A stretch of 32,074 nucleotides of DNA from UMGS1840 sp964537245 (lineage in GTDB: Bacteria; Bacillota; Clostridia; UMGS1840). Positions 24,125 to 32,073 of the stretch are shown here, piece after piece. Position numbers and translations under genes: made by a program. The stretch lies in assembly GCA_964537245.1 (NCBI GenBank), contig CAZHZL010000028.1, forward strand, positions 1 to 32,074, in the 5' to 3' direction. Under the pieces are notes generated by a model. It was not told where the DNA came from. It did not search any database and worked only from the letters and a program-made list of their open reading frames with translations. Position 1 is the stretch's first letter, and every line of letters begins with the position of its first letter.

Positions 24125-24802
24125 CTACTTTCTGTTATTATAACACAAGTCAACTATTGCACCTTCACAGAAAGGTGAAACATCATACATATCAAATTCG
24201 TCAGGCTTACTTTTATTTTTATAAAAATCAAGTGCTTCTGTTAAATCAACCGCATTTCCCTCATCTGTAAGAAAGAAGCTTGATATTCTGTCACGAACTT
24301 CGCTTTTTCCGGGCTTTAGCGTAATAAATCCTAAAGTTATTCCGCCGTTATTTTTTATACATTCAAAATAAACATCAACACCGTCCTGAAATACAGGATA
24401 TAAAACAATGCTTTTTCTGTAATAAAGATTAAATATCATAACAGACTTATCTTTTTTCGGGTCAAGCTTTTTGAAATAATAATTCTGCATAATTCCGTCA
24501 GCTTCTGTTACAGTACTTTTTTCAATAATATTTTCTTCCCCCATAAAAATAAAATGAGCGTCGAGAAAATTCTGAAATCTGAAATATGACCCCACAGCAA
24601 GATTAAAAAATGTTTTTGTGGAAACATCTGCAAATCCCCCCGCTAAAATCTGACCGTTTTCTGTTGGTGTATAGAGTCTTGTTGCATGGCAGCACTCCAT
24701 TGCCGCACCTGCTGTATCCCTTTTAAAATTATCTGAAACAAACGGCGTTAAAAAATTATGATAACCCTTTAAAATATGCTTAGCACCTATTGATTTAAAC
24801 AT
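24125..24802 (-). CDS. Conserved-looking hypothetical protein paired with beta-helix enzyme
   Basis: 225 aa from the ATG at 24802, with AGGAGGAG directly upstream; an ATG at 24832 is in frame but lacks an SD. I do not recognise the family. It has no signal peptide and no membrane segment. It is rich in aromatic beta-strand-like stretches (FFNLAVGSYFRFQNFLDAHF, MQNYYFKK, SVMIFNLYYRKSIVLYPVFQ, GITLGFITLKPGK), suggesting a beta-sandwich. Its TAG stop lies inside the SD of the GH141-like gene (13-nt gap), so the two proteins are made together, and a role in the same substrate pathway is likely but unproven. Confidence 0.7.
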   Translation of the reverse strand: MFKSIGAKHILKGYHNFLTPFVSDNFKRDTAGAAMECCHATRLYTPTENGQILAGGFADVSTKTFFNLAVGSYFRFQNFLDAHFIFMGEENIIEKSTVTEADGIMQNYYFKKLDPKKDKSVMIFNLYYRKSIVLYPVFQDGVDVYFECIKNNGGITLGFITLKPGKSEVRDRISSFFLTDEGNAVDLTEALDFYKNKSKPDEFDMYDVSPFCEGAIVDLCYNNRK

Positions 24803-24834
24803 AGCTCCTCCTAAAAAACCAAAATTTTGCAATC

Positions 24835-24863
24835 ATCTTATCACACAATTTCAAAAAAGTCAA
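24835..24863 (-). promoter_or_regulatory. Promoter of the hypothetical/beta-helix gene pair
   Basis: Minus strand TTGACT (24858-24863), 17-bp spacer, TAAGAT (24835-24840) preceded by TG-A. I see no terminator between this promoter and the amylase-family gene upstream, so some read-through is likely. Confidence 0.7.
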
Positions 24864-24929
24864 TAATGCTTTTCAAATAAGTTTCAAAAATACACTTTAT
24901 ATCATTTTTTAACTACTTTCAACCCTTTT

Positions 24930-26237
24930 TTATTCAGTTTTCCAATAGTAACAGGAATACGGCGCAAGCACGCTTCCGCCTCCGAAATCATGAGTATTTT
25001 TTGTTATAAGGTCAACTGCCCTTCCCGCCTCTGCGTTAAAATGCGCATGAAATTCATTTGAATCTGCATTTATTGCAACTATTACTCTTTCATTATCGTA
25101 CTGTCTTTCAAATATAAGCTGTTTTGGTTGAACAAGAATATTACGATAGCAGCCTTCTCTTAAAGCTACACTTTCTTTTCTTGCAAAAATAAGCTTTCTT
25201 ATAAATTCTGTAAGCTCATTCTCACAAGGTTTTTCTATACAAGGTCTCAAAGACGCGTCTCCGTTTTTCTTATCCCCCTCTATTCCCCATTCGCTTCCGT
25301 AATACAAGGACGGTATACCGGGCATAGAAAGCAAAAGCGCATACACAAGCCCAAGATGGTTTTTATCCTCAAGTATTGTTGCTATTCGTGACACATCATG
25401 ATTATCAACAAACGATAATAGCTTTTTGCCTCTGTAAATACACCAATGCTCATTTCCGAACTGCCTGTTAAGGCTGTAAGAAATCTCATGCATATTTGCG
25501 GAATTAAAGCTTGAATAAATCCCTTTATAGCACTCATAGTTTGTAACGCTGTGACAGGCGTTTTCATTCATCCATCTGTTATAGTCTCCGTGAAGAGTTT
25601 CACCCATAATAAAGAAAGCTTCTTTCAGACCGCCTGTAAAGCTTCTTAATTCTCTTAAGAAATTTTCATCAAGTGAATACGCGACATCAAGTCTTAATCC
25701 GTCAATATCATAATCACTTACCCATGACCTGACAGCTTCAAAAATATGATTTTTCACATCATTATTGTAAAGGTTTAATTTAACAAGCTCATAATGACCT
25801 TCCCAACCTTCGTAATAAAAGCCGTCATTATAGCATGAATTACCGTTGAAATCTATTTTAAACCAATCCTTATACGGACTGTCCCATTTCTTTTCCAAAA
25901 CATCTTTAAATGCCCAAAAGCCTCTTCCCACATGGTTGAAAACTCCGTCAAGCATAATTTTTATACCGTTTTTGTGGATATTTTCACAAAGCATTTTAAA
26001 ATCTTCATTTGTACCCAGTCTCGTATCAACCTTGAAAAAATCTCTCGTGTCATATCCGTGAGCGTCACTTTCAAAAAGCGGATTAAAAAGTATACAGGTT
26101 GCACCCAAAGACTTTATATGAGAAATCCATTCGTTTATTTTTTCTATTCTGTTTTCAGAAATTCCATCGTTCACAAGCGGCGCACCGCAAAATCCGAGCG
26201 GATATATCTGATAAATTACAGCTTCATCAAACCACAT
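24930..26237 (-). CDS. GH13 alpha-amylase family enzyme, cytoplasmic
   Basis: 435 aa from the ATG at 26237, with GGGAGG 9-10 nt upstream; the in-frame ATG at 26285 would precede the predicted transcription start. No signal peptide, so it acts on imported maltodextrin-like oligosaccharides or glycogen. All GH13 regions are present: IYQIYPLGF at the N-terminus, region I DGVFNH (97-102), region II DGLRLDVA with nucleophile Asp184, region III MGETL with acid/base Glu213, and region IV FVDNHDVSR with Asp281. A short C-terminal beta domain ends the protein. The compact size and YQIYPLGF are like cyclomaltodextrinase/neopullulanase-type members, but no N-terminal CBM34 domain is present. The exact substrate is open. 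Confidence 0.9.
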   Translation of the reverse strand: MWFDEAVIYQIYPLGFCGAPLVNDGISENRIEKINEWISHIKSLGATCILFNPLFESDAHGYDTRDFFKVDTRLGTNEDFKMLCENIHKNGIKIMLDGVFNHVGRGFWAFKDVLEKKWDSPYKDWFKIDFNGNSCYNDGFYYEGWEGHYELVKLNLYNNDVKNHIFEAVRSWVSDYDIDGLRLDVAYSLDENFLRELRSFTGGLKEAFFIMGETLHGDYNRWMNENACHSVTNYECYKGIYSSFNSANMHEISYSLNRQFGNEHWCIYRGKKLLSFVDNHDVSRIATILEDKNHLGLVYALLLSMPGIPSLYYGSEWGIEGDKKNGDASLRPCIEKPCENELTEFIRKLIFARKESVALREGCYRNILVQPKQLIFERQYDNERVIVAINADSNEFHAHFNAEAGRAVDLITKNTHDFGGGSVLAPYSCYYWKTE

Positions 26238-26264
26238 AATTTTATTACCTCCCATCATACTATC

Positions 26265-26293
26265 ATTATATAATAAAACCTTCAAAAACTCAA
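26265..26293 (-). promoter_or_regulatory. Promoter of the GH13 gene
   Basis: Minus strand TTGAGT (26288-26293), 17-bp spacer, TATAAT (26265-26270). Its -35 box lies 17 bp from the -35 box of the divergent ABC promoter. Confidence 0.75.
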
Positions 26294-26310
26294 TAGTTTT
26301 TTTAAAAATA

Positions 26311-26339
26311 TTGACAAAAAATGCACGCTGTGTTAAAAT
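26311..26339 (+). promoter_or_regulatory. Promoter of the ABC transporter operon
   Basis: TTGACA (26311-26316), 17-bp spacer, TAAAAT (26334-26339) preceded by TG-T. The promoter remains near consensus although the first gene it serves is broken. Confidence 0.75.
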
Positions 26340-26368
26340 ATATGTATATAAAAAATGGAGAAGCTGTA

Positions 26369-26809
26369 ATGAAAACTATATTTCAATATCTAAAAAAATA
26401 TTACTGAAGAATGTCTGTCGGTCTTATTATAAAAATCTTAGGCTCACTTTCCGAGCTTATGCTGCCGTATATTCTTTCACATATTCTGTCAGATGTGCTT
26501 GGAAGAAGTGTGCAGGACATCATTTTGTGGGGTTGTATTATGATTGTATGCTCACTTCTGGCGTGTTTTTTAAATATTTCGGCAAACAGAATAGCGGCTT
26601 ATGTATCAAAATGCTTTGCTGAAAATATGGAAAATACTACCGTTATAACAGTCGCTCAAAGAGTAAGCTCTGTTAAGGACAGCGATGTTATATTAGTGGT
26701 TGACGACGGAAAAATCATCGGTATCGGAAATCACGCTCATTTACTTGATAATTGTGAACAATACCGTGAAATAAGCGATTCACAGATGGGAGGTGCCTTC
26801 GTTGACTGA
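26369..26809 (+). pseudogene. Remnant of an ABC exporter half-transporter: nonsense codon plus large internal deletion
   Basis: A good SD (GGAG) and ATG at 26369 begin MKTIFQYLKKYY, then TGA (26405-26407) replaces what is usually a Trp in these proteins, and the frame continues RMSVGLIIKILGSLSELMLPYI, the first transmembrane segments of a type-1 ABC exporter. After AAYVSKCFAENME (near 26630) it jumps directly to NTTVITVAQRVSSVKDSD and DDGKIIGIGNHAHLLD, the H-loop end of a nucleotide-binding domain. Roughly 450 residues, including the Walker A, signature and Walker B motifs, are missing. The jump is in frame, so an ORF of 132 codons from 26411 is open. The last bases hold the SD (GGGAGG) of the next gene. 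It was probably the first half of a heterodimeric exporter. Confidence 0.88.
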
Positions 26810-28580
26810 TAAAAAGAACAGAAAAAATCTCTTTATAAGACTTATAGGCTATATAATGTCATACTGGTATCTTTTTATTCCTGCTGTTGTTATGACGCTT
26901 TTTTCAAATCAGCTTTCACTTTTAGGTCCTAAATTTTCAGGAGACGCAATAGATGCAATTGCATCTAAAAACGGAGTTCAGTTCGATTTGGTATGGCAGA
27001 ATGTAACAAAAATGCTCGTATGCTACATTCTATCTGCGCTGCTGTCATATCTTCTTGCAGTTCTTATGATACACTTAGGTCAGAAAATTGTATACACGAT
27101 GCGAAAGCAGCTTTTTGAGAAGCTTTCCACACTTCCGGTAAGCTATTTTGACTCACATCCGACAGGCGATATCATAAGCCGAATTTCATACGACATTGAC
27201 ACCATAAACAGCTCCCTATCCCATGACCTTGTTCAGATTATGACAAGCTTTTATACTGTATTAGGCTCTCTTATATTTATGTGGAATATTTCAAAACCGC
27301 TTATCGTTGTTTTTGTGATAACAGTCCCGACTGCAATTTTGTTTACAAGATACCGTTCCAAAAAAGTTCGTCCGCTTTTTCAGAAGCGTTCAAGAAAGCT
27401 TGGCGAATTAAACGGATATGCAGAAGAAATGCTGTCAGGCTGCCGTACCATACAGGCTTATGAGCGAGAAGAAGAAATTTCAAACCGTTTTAATGAAAGA
27501 AACGAAGACACGATGAATGCTTATTACGACGCTGACTACTATGGCAGTACGATGGGACCTGCTGTCGGCTTTATAAACAATCTTTCAATTTCTCTTATAA
27601 TGATACTCGGCGGAATACTGTATCTTTACTCCCAAAACGGCGCAGTAGAAAGCGGAAGCCTGTTTTTTATTACGCTTGGCGGTGTAGCGCAGTTTGTTCA
27701 ATATTCAAGAAAATTTGCAGGACCTATAAACGAATTTGCAAATATAATCCACGAGTTTCAATCTGCTTTTTCTGCCGCAGAAAGAGTTTTCAGAATACTT
27801 GATGAAGAATGTGAGCCTGCTGATTCTTCGGAAGCAATTATCTTGAATAATATAAAAGGAGATGTCAATCTCAAAAATGTTTCATTCGGATATACTGAGG
27901 AGCAAACTATCTTAAAGGATATTTGCCTTAATGCAGAGCCTGGAAAAACTGTTGCAATTGTCGGACCGACAGGCGCAGGAAAAACAACAATAATAAGTCT
28001 GCTTATGCGTTTTTACGATATTACAAAAGGAAATCTAACGGTAGACGGCTATGATATAAAAAATATAAAAAGAAAATCCTTAAGAAAAGCTTATGCAATG
28101 GTTTTACAGGATACATGGCTTTTTTACGGCACTATTTTTGAAAATATTGCATACGGAAAAGAAAACGCAACTATCGAAGAAGTAAAAGCCGCCGCAAAGG
28201 CTGCCCGAATTGACAGTTATATAGAAAGCCTTCCCGACGGGTATGACACAATTTTGACAGACGACGGAATAAATATTTCAAAAGGACAACGACAGCTTAT
28301 AACAATCGCAAGAGCAATGCTTTCCGACGCGCAAATGCTTATACTTGACGAAGCAACCTCAAATGTCGACTCCAGAACTGAAATAAAAATCCAACAGGCA
28401 ATGAACACACTTATGGAAGGAAGAACTTGCTTTATTATTGCGCACAGACTTTCAACCATACAAAATGCTGATATGATTGTTGTGCTTCAAGATGGGAAAA
28501 TAACAGAAAAAGGTAACCATAAAGAGCTTATGGAAAAAGGCGGCTTTTACAGCACGCTTTACAATTCGCAGTTTAATTAA
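26802..28580 (+). CDS. ABC exporter half-transporter (fused permease-ATPase)
   Basis: 592 aa if translation begins at TTG 26802, 8 nt after GGGAGG; a GTG at 26793 is in frame but overlaps the SD. About six membrane helices fill residues 1-320 (e.g. LFIPAVVMTLFSNQLSLLGPK, SLIMILGGILYLYS). The ATPase domain has Walker A GPTGAGKTT (~388-396), Q-loop LQDTWLF (~435-441), signature ISKGQRQ, Walker B MLILDEATSNVD with the catalytic Glu, and H-loop IIAHRLST. It resembles the second member of heterodimeric multidrug exporters (BmrCD/LmrCD/YheIH type). The first member is the broken gene upstream, so it may now act as a homodimer or be inactive. The start overlaps that remnant by 8 nt. Substrate unknown. 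Confidence 0.92.
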   Translation: MTDKKNRKNLFIRLIGYIMSYWYLFIPAVVMTLFSNQLSLLGPKFSGDAIDAIASKNGVQFDLVWQNVTKMLVCYILSALLSYLLAVLMIHLGQKIVYTMRKQLFEKLSTLPVSYFDSHPTGDIISRISYDIDTINSSLSHDLVQIMTSFYTVLGSLIFMWNISKPLIVVFVITVPTAILFTRYRSKKVRPLFQKRSRKLGELNGYAEEMLSGCRTIQAYEREEEISNRFNERNEDTMNAYYDADYYGSTMGPAVGFINNLSISLIMILGGILYLYSQNGAVESGSLFFITLGGVAQFVQYSRKFAGPINEFANIIHEFQSAFSAAERVFRILDEECEPADSSEAIILNNIKGDVNLKNVSFGYTEEQTILKDICLNAEPGKTVAIVGPTGAGKTTIISLLMRFYDITKGNLTVDGYDIKNIKRKSLRKAYAMVLQDTWLFYGTIFENIAYGKENATIEEVKAAAKAARIDSYIESLPDGYDTILTDDGINISKGQRQLITIARAMLSDAQMLILDEATSNVDSRTEIKIQQAMNTLMEGRTCFIIAHRLSTIQNADMIVVLQDGKITEKGNHKELMEKGGFYSTLYNSQFN

Positions 28581-28599
28581 ATCAAAAAGGAGAAATTAT

Positions 28600-30309
28600 A
28601 TGAAAAAAATTGTTTCTATTTTACTGATAATAATTTTATTTTCTTCGTTAATTACAACAAGCGCTGAGGAAAATATCACCGTTTATGTCAATACTGAAGA
28701 TAAATACACTGTATCACCAACTATAATTTTAAATGACCGTACATTCATCTCAATAGGTGACATTAATAAAATTTTCGGTTATGATTTCAAATGGATAGAA
28801 GAACACAATCACACAGAAATTTTTGATGATGAAAATTTACTTATCCTTCCTGTTGACAAATATGAATATACTTTTAACAATAAAACTGAATATACCGATA
28901 TTTGTTCAAGAATATACAAAGAAGAAATCCTTGTTCCCCTGCGACTTGTCGCAGAAGCGTTCGGTCATAAGGTTTTGTGGGATGAAGAAAAAAGAGCGGT
29001 TAATATAATTAAAAAAACCGATTATATTGACGATGATTTCAAAACATTAAAAGAGCTTGAAATAATTACAGACGAAGATATAAAAAAAGGCGGATATATT
29101 ACTTATGCTGAAGCCTTTGATGTATTAACCAATCTCGGAACAGGTGTACGAAGCAACATCGATTTGAAAATCTGGTATTTCTACGATTATTACCAGCCTC
29201 TTGATTATCTTGATGATGAGAAAAAGGCATATATACTCTCGCTCAACTCTACATTCCGTAACCGTATTTTTACAGACGGAGATTTTGAAAATTTTGATTT
29301 TGAAGAAAATCTTACATGGAACGACGCTTTAAAATATGCTATACGCATTATCGGAAATACCTACGGTTGTTCAGATGAATCTATGGAAGTGCTTTATTAT
29401 CACAAAACCGAAGAAATTTTTGATATCGCCTATAAAAAGGGTCTTATAGATGAAATAAAAATTAATACAGCAAACGACAAAATAACGAGAGAAGAATTTT
29501 ATACGCTTATAAACAAAACAATCTATGTCGAATATTCACATGGTGGATATGTTACAACTACACGCCAACATATTAACGATATTATCAATTATAAAAAGAA
29601 TGCTAAAAAAGATAAACCTGATTTTTATCAGAATGAGCAGTGGAAGCCTATCTATAATGAAATAACGCCCGAAATAACATTTAACGATAATTGCACAGTT
29701 TCCTGGAATTTGCCAAAAAAATACAGTTATTTAGGCACCGATGAATACACTTTGCGTTATTCTTTCCATGATGAAGATCAAAATATTTCTTTTGGAGGTT
29801 TGTTCTCAGGAAAAAAAGAAATAAATATTAAAGATTACTTAAAATACTTTATAAAATACTATCCGATAAAAATAACGCATATCTCCTGCACCTATGAAAA
29901 AAAATCAGGTTCAAACCAAAGGTGGCATTTTGATATAGATTTAACGAATATTATAACAATAGAAGAAAAAGGAGAATCACTGACACCGGGTATTATAATA
30001 AGAAAAAGCAGTTACAACAACGATTTTGAAAGCATGACTCTAACTGACGGAAATATGTTTAAAAAAGATACCTATTATATGCTTACCTCAAAAGATAATT
30101 CATACAGAAAAGATGAATATAACTCAACATTAAACATAATTATCTTTTCCGAAAACGATACAGAAGAAATAAAATTTAAAAACTTTTCAATATTTCCAAC
30201 AGAAATAAAAATAAGAGAAATTTCTTATTCTTACGAAAATGGAAAACATACCATATATTTAACTCCGTTATCAGACAGTTACTTCAATATACAAATAAAA
30301 CAGCAATAA
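28600..30309 (+). CDS. Secreted protein with copper-amine-oxidase-N-like domain
   Basis: 569 aa, AAAAGGAG before the ATG, 19 nt after the ABC gene and probably co-transcribed. The signal peptide KKIVSILLIIILFSSLITTSA would be cut after TSA (about residue 22). Residues ~25-140 match the N-terminal 'copper amine oxidase N' stalk domain common in clostridial surface proteins (PTIILNDRTFISIGDINKIFG, EEILVPLRLVAEAFGHKVLWDEEKRAVNIIKK); this module is not an enzyme. Residues ~145-330 hold SLH-like helical stretches (ITYAEAFDVLTNLGT, LTWNDALKYAIRII, ITREEFYTLINKTI), plausibly degenerate SLH repeats for wall binding. The rest is beta-rich and unrecognised. Likely an envelope protein of unknown role. 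Confidence 0.7.
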   Translation: MKKIVSILLIIILFSSLITTSAEENITVYVNTEDKYTVSPTIILNDRTFISIGDINKIFGYDFKWIEEHNHTEIFDDENLLILPVDKYEYTFNNKTEYTDICSRIYKEEILVPLRLVAEAFGHKVLWDEEKRAVNIIKKTDYIDDDFKTLKELEIITDEDIKKGGYITYAEAFDVLTNLGTGVRSNIDLKIWYFYDYYQPLDYLDDEKKAYILSLNSTFRNRIFTDGDFENFDFEENLTWNDALKYAIRIIGNTYGCSDESMEVLYYHKTEEIFDIAYKKGLIDEIKINTANDKITREEFYTLINKTIYVEYSHGGYVTTTRQHINDIINYKKNAKKDKPDFYQNEQWKPIYNEITPEITFNDNCTVSWNLPKKYSYLGTDEYTLRYSFHDEDQNISFGGLFSGKKEINIKDYLKYFIKYYPIKITHISCTYEKKSGSNQRWHFDIDLTNIITIEEKGESLTPGIIIRKSSYNNDFESMTLTDGNMFKKDTYYMLTSKDNSYRKDEYNSTLNIIIFSENDTEEIKFKNFSIFPTEIKIREISYSYENGKHTIYLTPLSDSYFNIQIKQQ

Positions 30310-30313
30310 AAAA

Positions 30314-30341
30314 TATACCGCCTGTTTTTTTAGGCGGTATA
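30314..30341. terminator. Bidirectional terminator
   Basis: TATACCGCC (30314-30322) pairs with GGCGGTATA (30333-30341), followed by ATTTTTC rightward and preceded by an A run, between two convergent genes. Confidence 0.9.
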
Positions 30342-30380
30342 ATTTTTCATCTGTATTCGCTGCAGTTTTTGCAAAATTCA

Positions 30381-31280
30381 CTACGGCTTACAGCTTCCGC
30401 AAGGCTCGTAGCCGTTTTTGATTGCTTCGTCTCTTGTGCAATCAAGATATACTTTGTTTTTTTCCTTCATTGTTGTCGCACTGTCGCATGACGGATAATG
30501 AAATTTTTTCGAGTTTTTGTTTGCGATATACGAATAAGAATTATTTCCCCAAGCTTCTGCCGTTGTTTTTTCTTCCGAAAGAAAATTATCGCCGTTTTCG
30601 TAATTTATACTGACATTTGGCTGAACATTATAGCAATAAACATTAAAAAGAATCCCTTCGCCGTTGTCCTCCATCGACATTGCTTCCATAATTACGCCTG
30701 AAGCAAGAAGGTTATCACCTTCAAAAATCGGAGTTACTCTATATAAAACATGGTTTTTGGTTTCCTTTACATAATCTGCAACCATATTTTCAAAAGGAAG
30801 CATTCCGTCAACATTCATATATCTTGTTCCTGTTATAAGATTTTTCTCGTTGGCATTTTCTCCTGACAGTTGAAATCCTATAAGATGACATCGGTTATAT
30901 AAATATTTTCCGTCTACAAAATCATAGTTTGCAGTCCGCCAGCCTGACGGCTTAATCTGACCGATAGGCTCTCTTTCTTCCGTCGGCATAATATCAATTC
31001 CTATATTGGCAAACGCCGTACCACATCTACCAAGCGCGTCAAGCTCTTCATATATTTCAAAGCTCTTCGTTGTATATTCATCTTGTGTAAAAAACGGTTT
31101 ATTTCCATTTATTTCAACATAAGCATTTCCGCTGTATGCAGGAATATCTGGAAGACTTATCGTATATACTTTTTCATAATTCACATTATTTTCAGCATTT
31201 TCATAAGGTGCCGAGCATGAAGAAATTAAAAGTGAAAATATAAAAAGAAACACTGCAAAAATTACTTTTTTCTTTTTCAT
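30381..31280 (-). CDS. DNA/RNA non-specific endonuclease lipoprotein with C-terminal Cys motif
   Basis: 299 aa. A lipoprotein signal ends at LLISSC with the lipobox Cys22, so it is anchored outside the membrane. The nuclease core is the EndA/NucA-like endonuclease NS family: GWRTANYDF, YNRCHLIGFQLSG (128-140) with general base His132, and NEKNLITGTRYMN with metal-binding Asn. The usual DRGH is here NRCH, as in EndA-like branches. From ~250 a separate tail, YIANKNSKKFHYPSC then GYEPCGSCKP (C265, C281, C294, C297), is a small metal-binding-like module often fused to secreted nucleases. Start overlaps the upstream gene by 4 nt (ATGA). Possible roles are nutrient DNA degradation or DNA processing at the surface. 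Confidence 0.88.
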   Translation of the reverse strand: MKKKKVIFAVFLFIFSLLISSCSAPYENAENNVNYEKVYTISLPDIPAYSGNAYVEINGNKPFFTQDEYTTKSFEIYEELDALGRCGTAFANIGIDIMPTEEREPIGQIKPSGWRTANYDFVDGKYLYNRCHLIGFQLSGENANEKNLITGTRYMNVDGMLPFENMVADYVKETKNHVLYRVTPIFEGDNLLASGVIMEAMSMEDNGEGILFNVYCYNVQPNVSINYENGDNFLSEEKTTAEAWGNNSYSYIANKNSKKFHYPSCDSATTMKEKNKVYLDCTRDEAIKNGYEPCGSCKP

Positions 31281-31684
31281 CTTTCATATACCTCCATCGT
31301 AATTTTTTCGTGTGATTTCCCCTCAAAATTCTCAATTTTCTGTAATTTATATTTATTAATATTGATGTCAAAGCTAAAATCAGACGGATATACTCTGTTC
31401 CATTTAAACAAAAATATTTTTTCAATTTTGTCTTCGTAAGGAAATATATTTTCATTTTCCAAAAAAACAAAATCCCCATTTTTTGCTTCTTCTAAAAAGT
31501 TTTCAGAAACAGTAAGATTTGAAAATTCATTATTCTTAAATAATCCATATGAATACTCATTCATAAAAAGCTTTTTATCTTTGATTATTTCTGCTATTTT
31601 ATCAATAAGCTTTACATCACGGCTTTGTCGTCTGCCGTTAAACATAAGCCCCATATTTTCATCAACCGCTGCAATTAAAACCAT
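31277..31684 (-). CDS. DHFR-like small protein without catalytic motifs, function unknown
   Basis: 135 aa, GAGGAG before the ATG. The start MVLIAAVDENMGLMFNGRR and the end SHEKITMEVYER follow the first and last strands of dihydrofolate reductase, and EKIFLFKWNRVYPSDFSFDI fits the strand before the end. The folate-binding P-W-x-L-P segment and its acidic residue are replaced by NGRRQSRDVKLIDKI, and the NADPH-binding GRKT is absent. From memory, similar short proteins with the same RRQSRD block occur in many Clostridia without a known role; I cannot verify this here. Translation is coupled to the nuclease gene by an ATGA overlap. A real reductase activity is unlikely. Confidence 0.6.
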   Translation of the reverse strand: MVLIAAVDENMGLMFNGRRQSRDVKLIDKIAEIIKDKKLFMNEYSYGLFKNNEFSNLTVSENFLEEAKNGDFVFLENENIFPYEDKIEKIFLFKWNRVYPSDFSFDININKYKLQKIENFEGKSHEKITMEVYER

Positions 31685-31722
31685 AATGCTCTCCTCTTGC
31701 TAAAACACTTACTGTTTTTTAT

Positions 31723-31751
31723 ATTATAAAACAATTTACACTATTTGTCAA
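31723..31751 (-). promoter_or_regulatory. Promoter of the DHFR-like/nuclease operon
   Basis: Minus strand TTGACA (31746-31751), 17-bp spacer, TATAAT (31723-31728); a perfect consensus about 40 nt before the ATG. Confidence 0.85.
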
Positions 31752-31796
31752 TTAATAACGCAAACAAAAAAATTCAAAAAAATTTTTAAAAAAGTA

Positions 31797-31825
31797 TTGA
31801 CAAACCTAAAATGTTATGATATAAT
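31797..31825 (+). promoter_or_regulatory. Promoter of the tRNA-Ser genes
   Basis: TTGACA (31797-31802), 17-bp spacer, TATAAT (31820-31825) preceded by TG-A: full consensus plus extended -10, as expected for a stable RNA gene. Start of transcription near 31832, about 12 nt before the first tRNA. Confidence 0.85.
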
Positions 31826-31843
31826 ATCAACTGTTCGTGGCGT

Positions 31844-31930
31844 GGAGAGATGTCCGAGTGGTTTAAGGAGCTAGTCTTGAAAACTAGTGACTCGAAAGAG
31901 CCCAGAGTTCGAATCTCTGTCTCTCCGCCA
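31844..31930 (+). tRNA. tRNA-Ser (anticodon UGA), CCA encoded
   Basis: Acceptor stem GGAGAGA with TCTCTCC, discriminator G and encoded CCA. Anticodon stem CTAGT/ACTAG closes the loop CTTGAAA, giving anticodon TGA. A long variable arm (GACTCGAAAGAGCC region) marks a class II tRNA, and the T-loop GTTCGAATC is present. Confidence 0.97.
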
Positions 31931-31982
31931 TTTTTCTTTTTATAGCGAACTTTTTAATTTAATATGTTGAGAAGTTCGGTCT

Positions 31983-32073
31983 GGAGAAGTACTCAAGAGG
32001 CCGAAGAGGCGCCCCTGCTAAGGGTGTAGGGCGGGCAACCGTCGCGAGGGTTCAAATCCCTCCTTCTCCGCCA
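31983..32073 (+). tRNA. tRNA-Ser (anticodon GCU), CCA encoded
   Basis: Acceptor GGAGAAG pairs with CTTCTCC, discriminator G and CCA encoded. The anticodon stem GCCCC/GGGGT-like region closes the loop CTGCTAA, anticodon GCT, reading AGC/AGU codons. Long variable arm and GGTTCAAATCC T-arm. It follows the first tRNA-Ser by 52 nt with no promoter or terminator between, so both are likely on one transcript that may continue past the window edge. Confidence 0.95.

Noticed and set aside
26405..26407. In-frame TGA in the ABC remnant read as Trp (recoded genetic code)
   Set aside because: TGA acts as the normal stop of pfkA (12050-12052) and in the ATGA overlap at 31277-31280, and the same gene also has a large deletion, so plain decay is simpler.
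26311..26622. 103-codon frame starting at 26311
   Set aside because: It starts at the -35 box of the promoter and is out of frame with the recognisable ABC transporter sequence.
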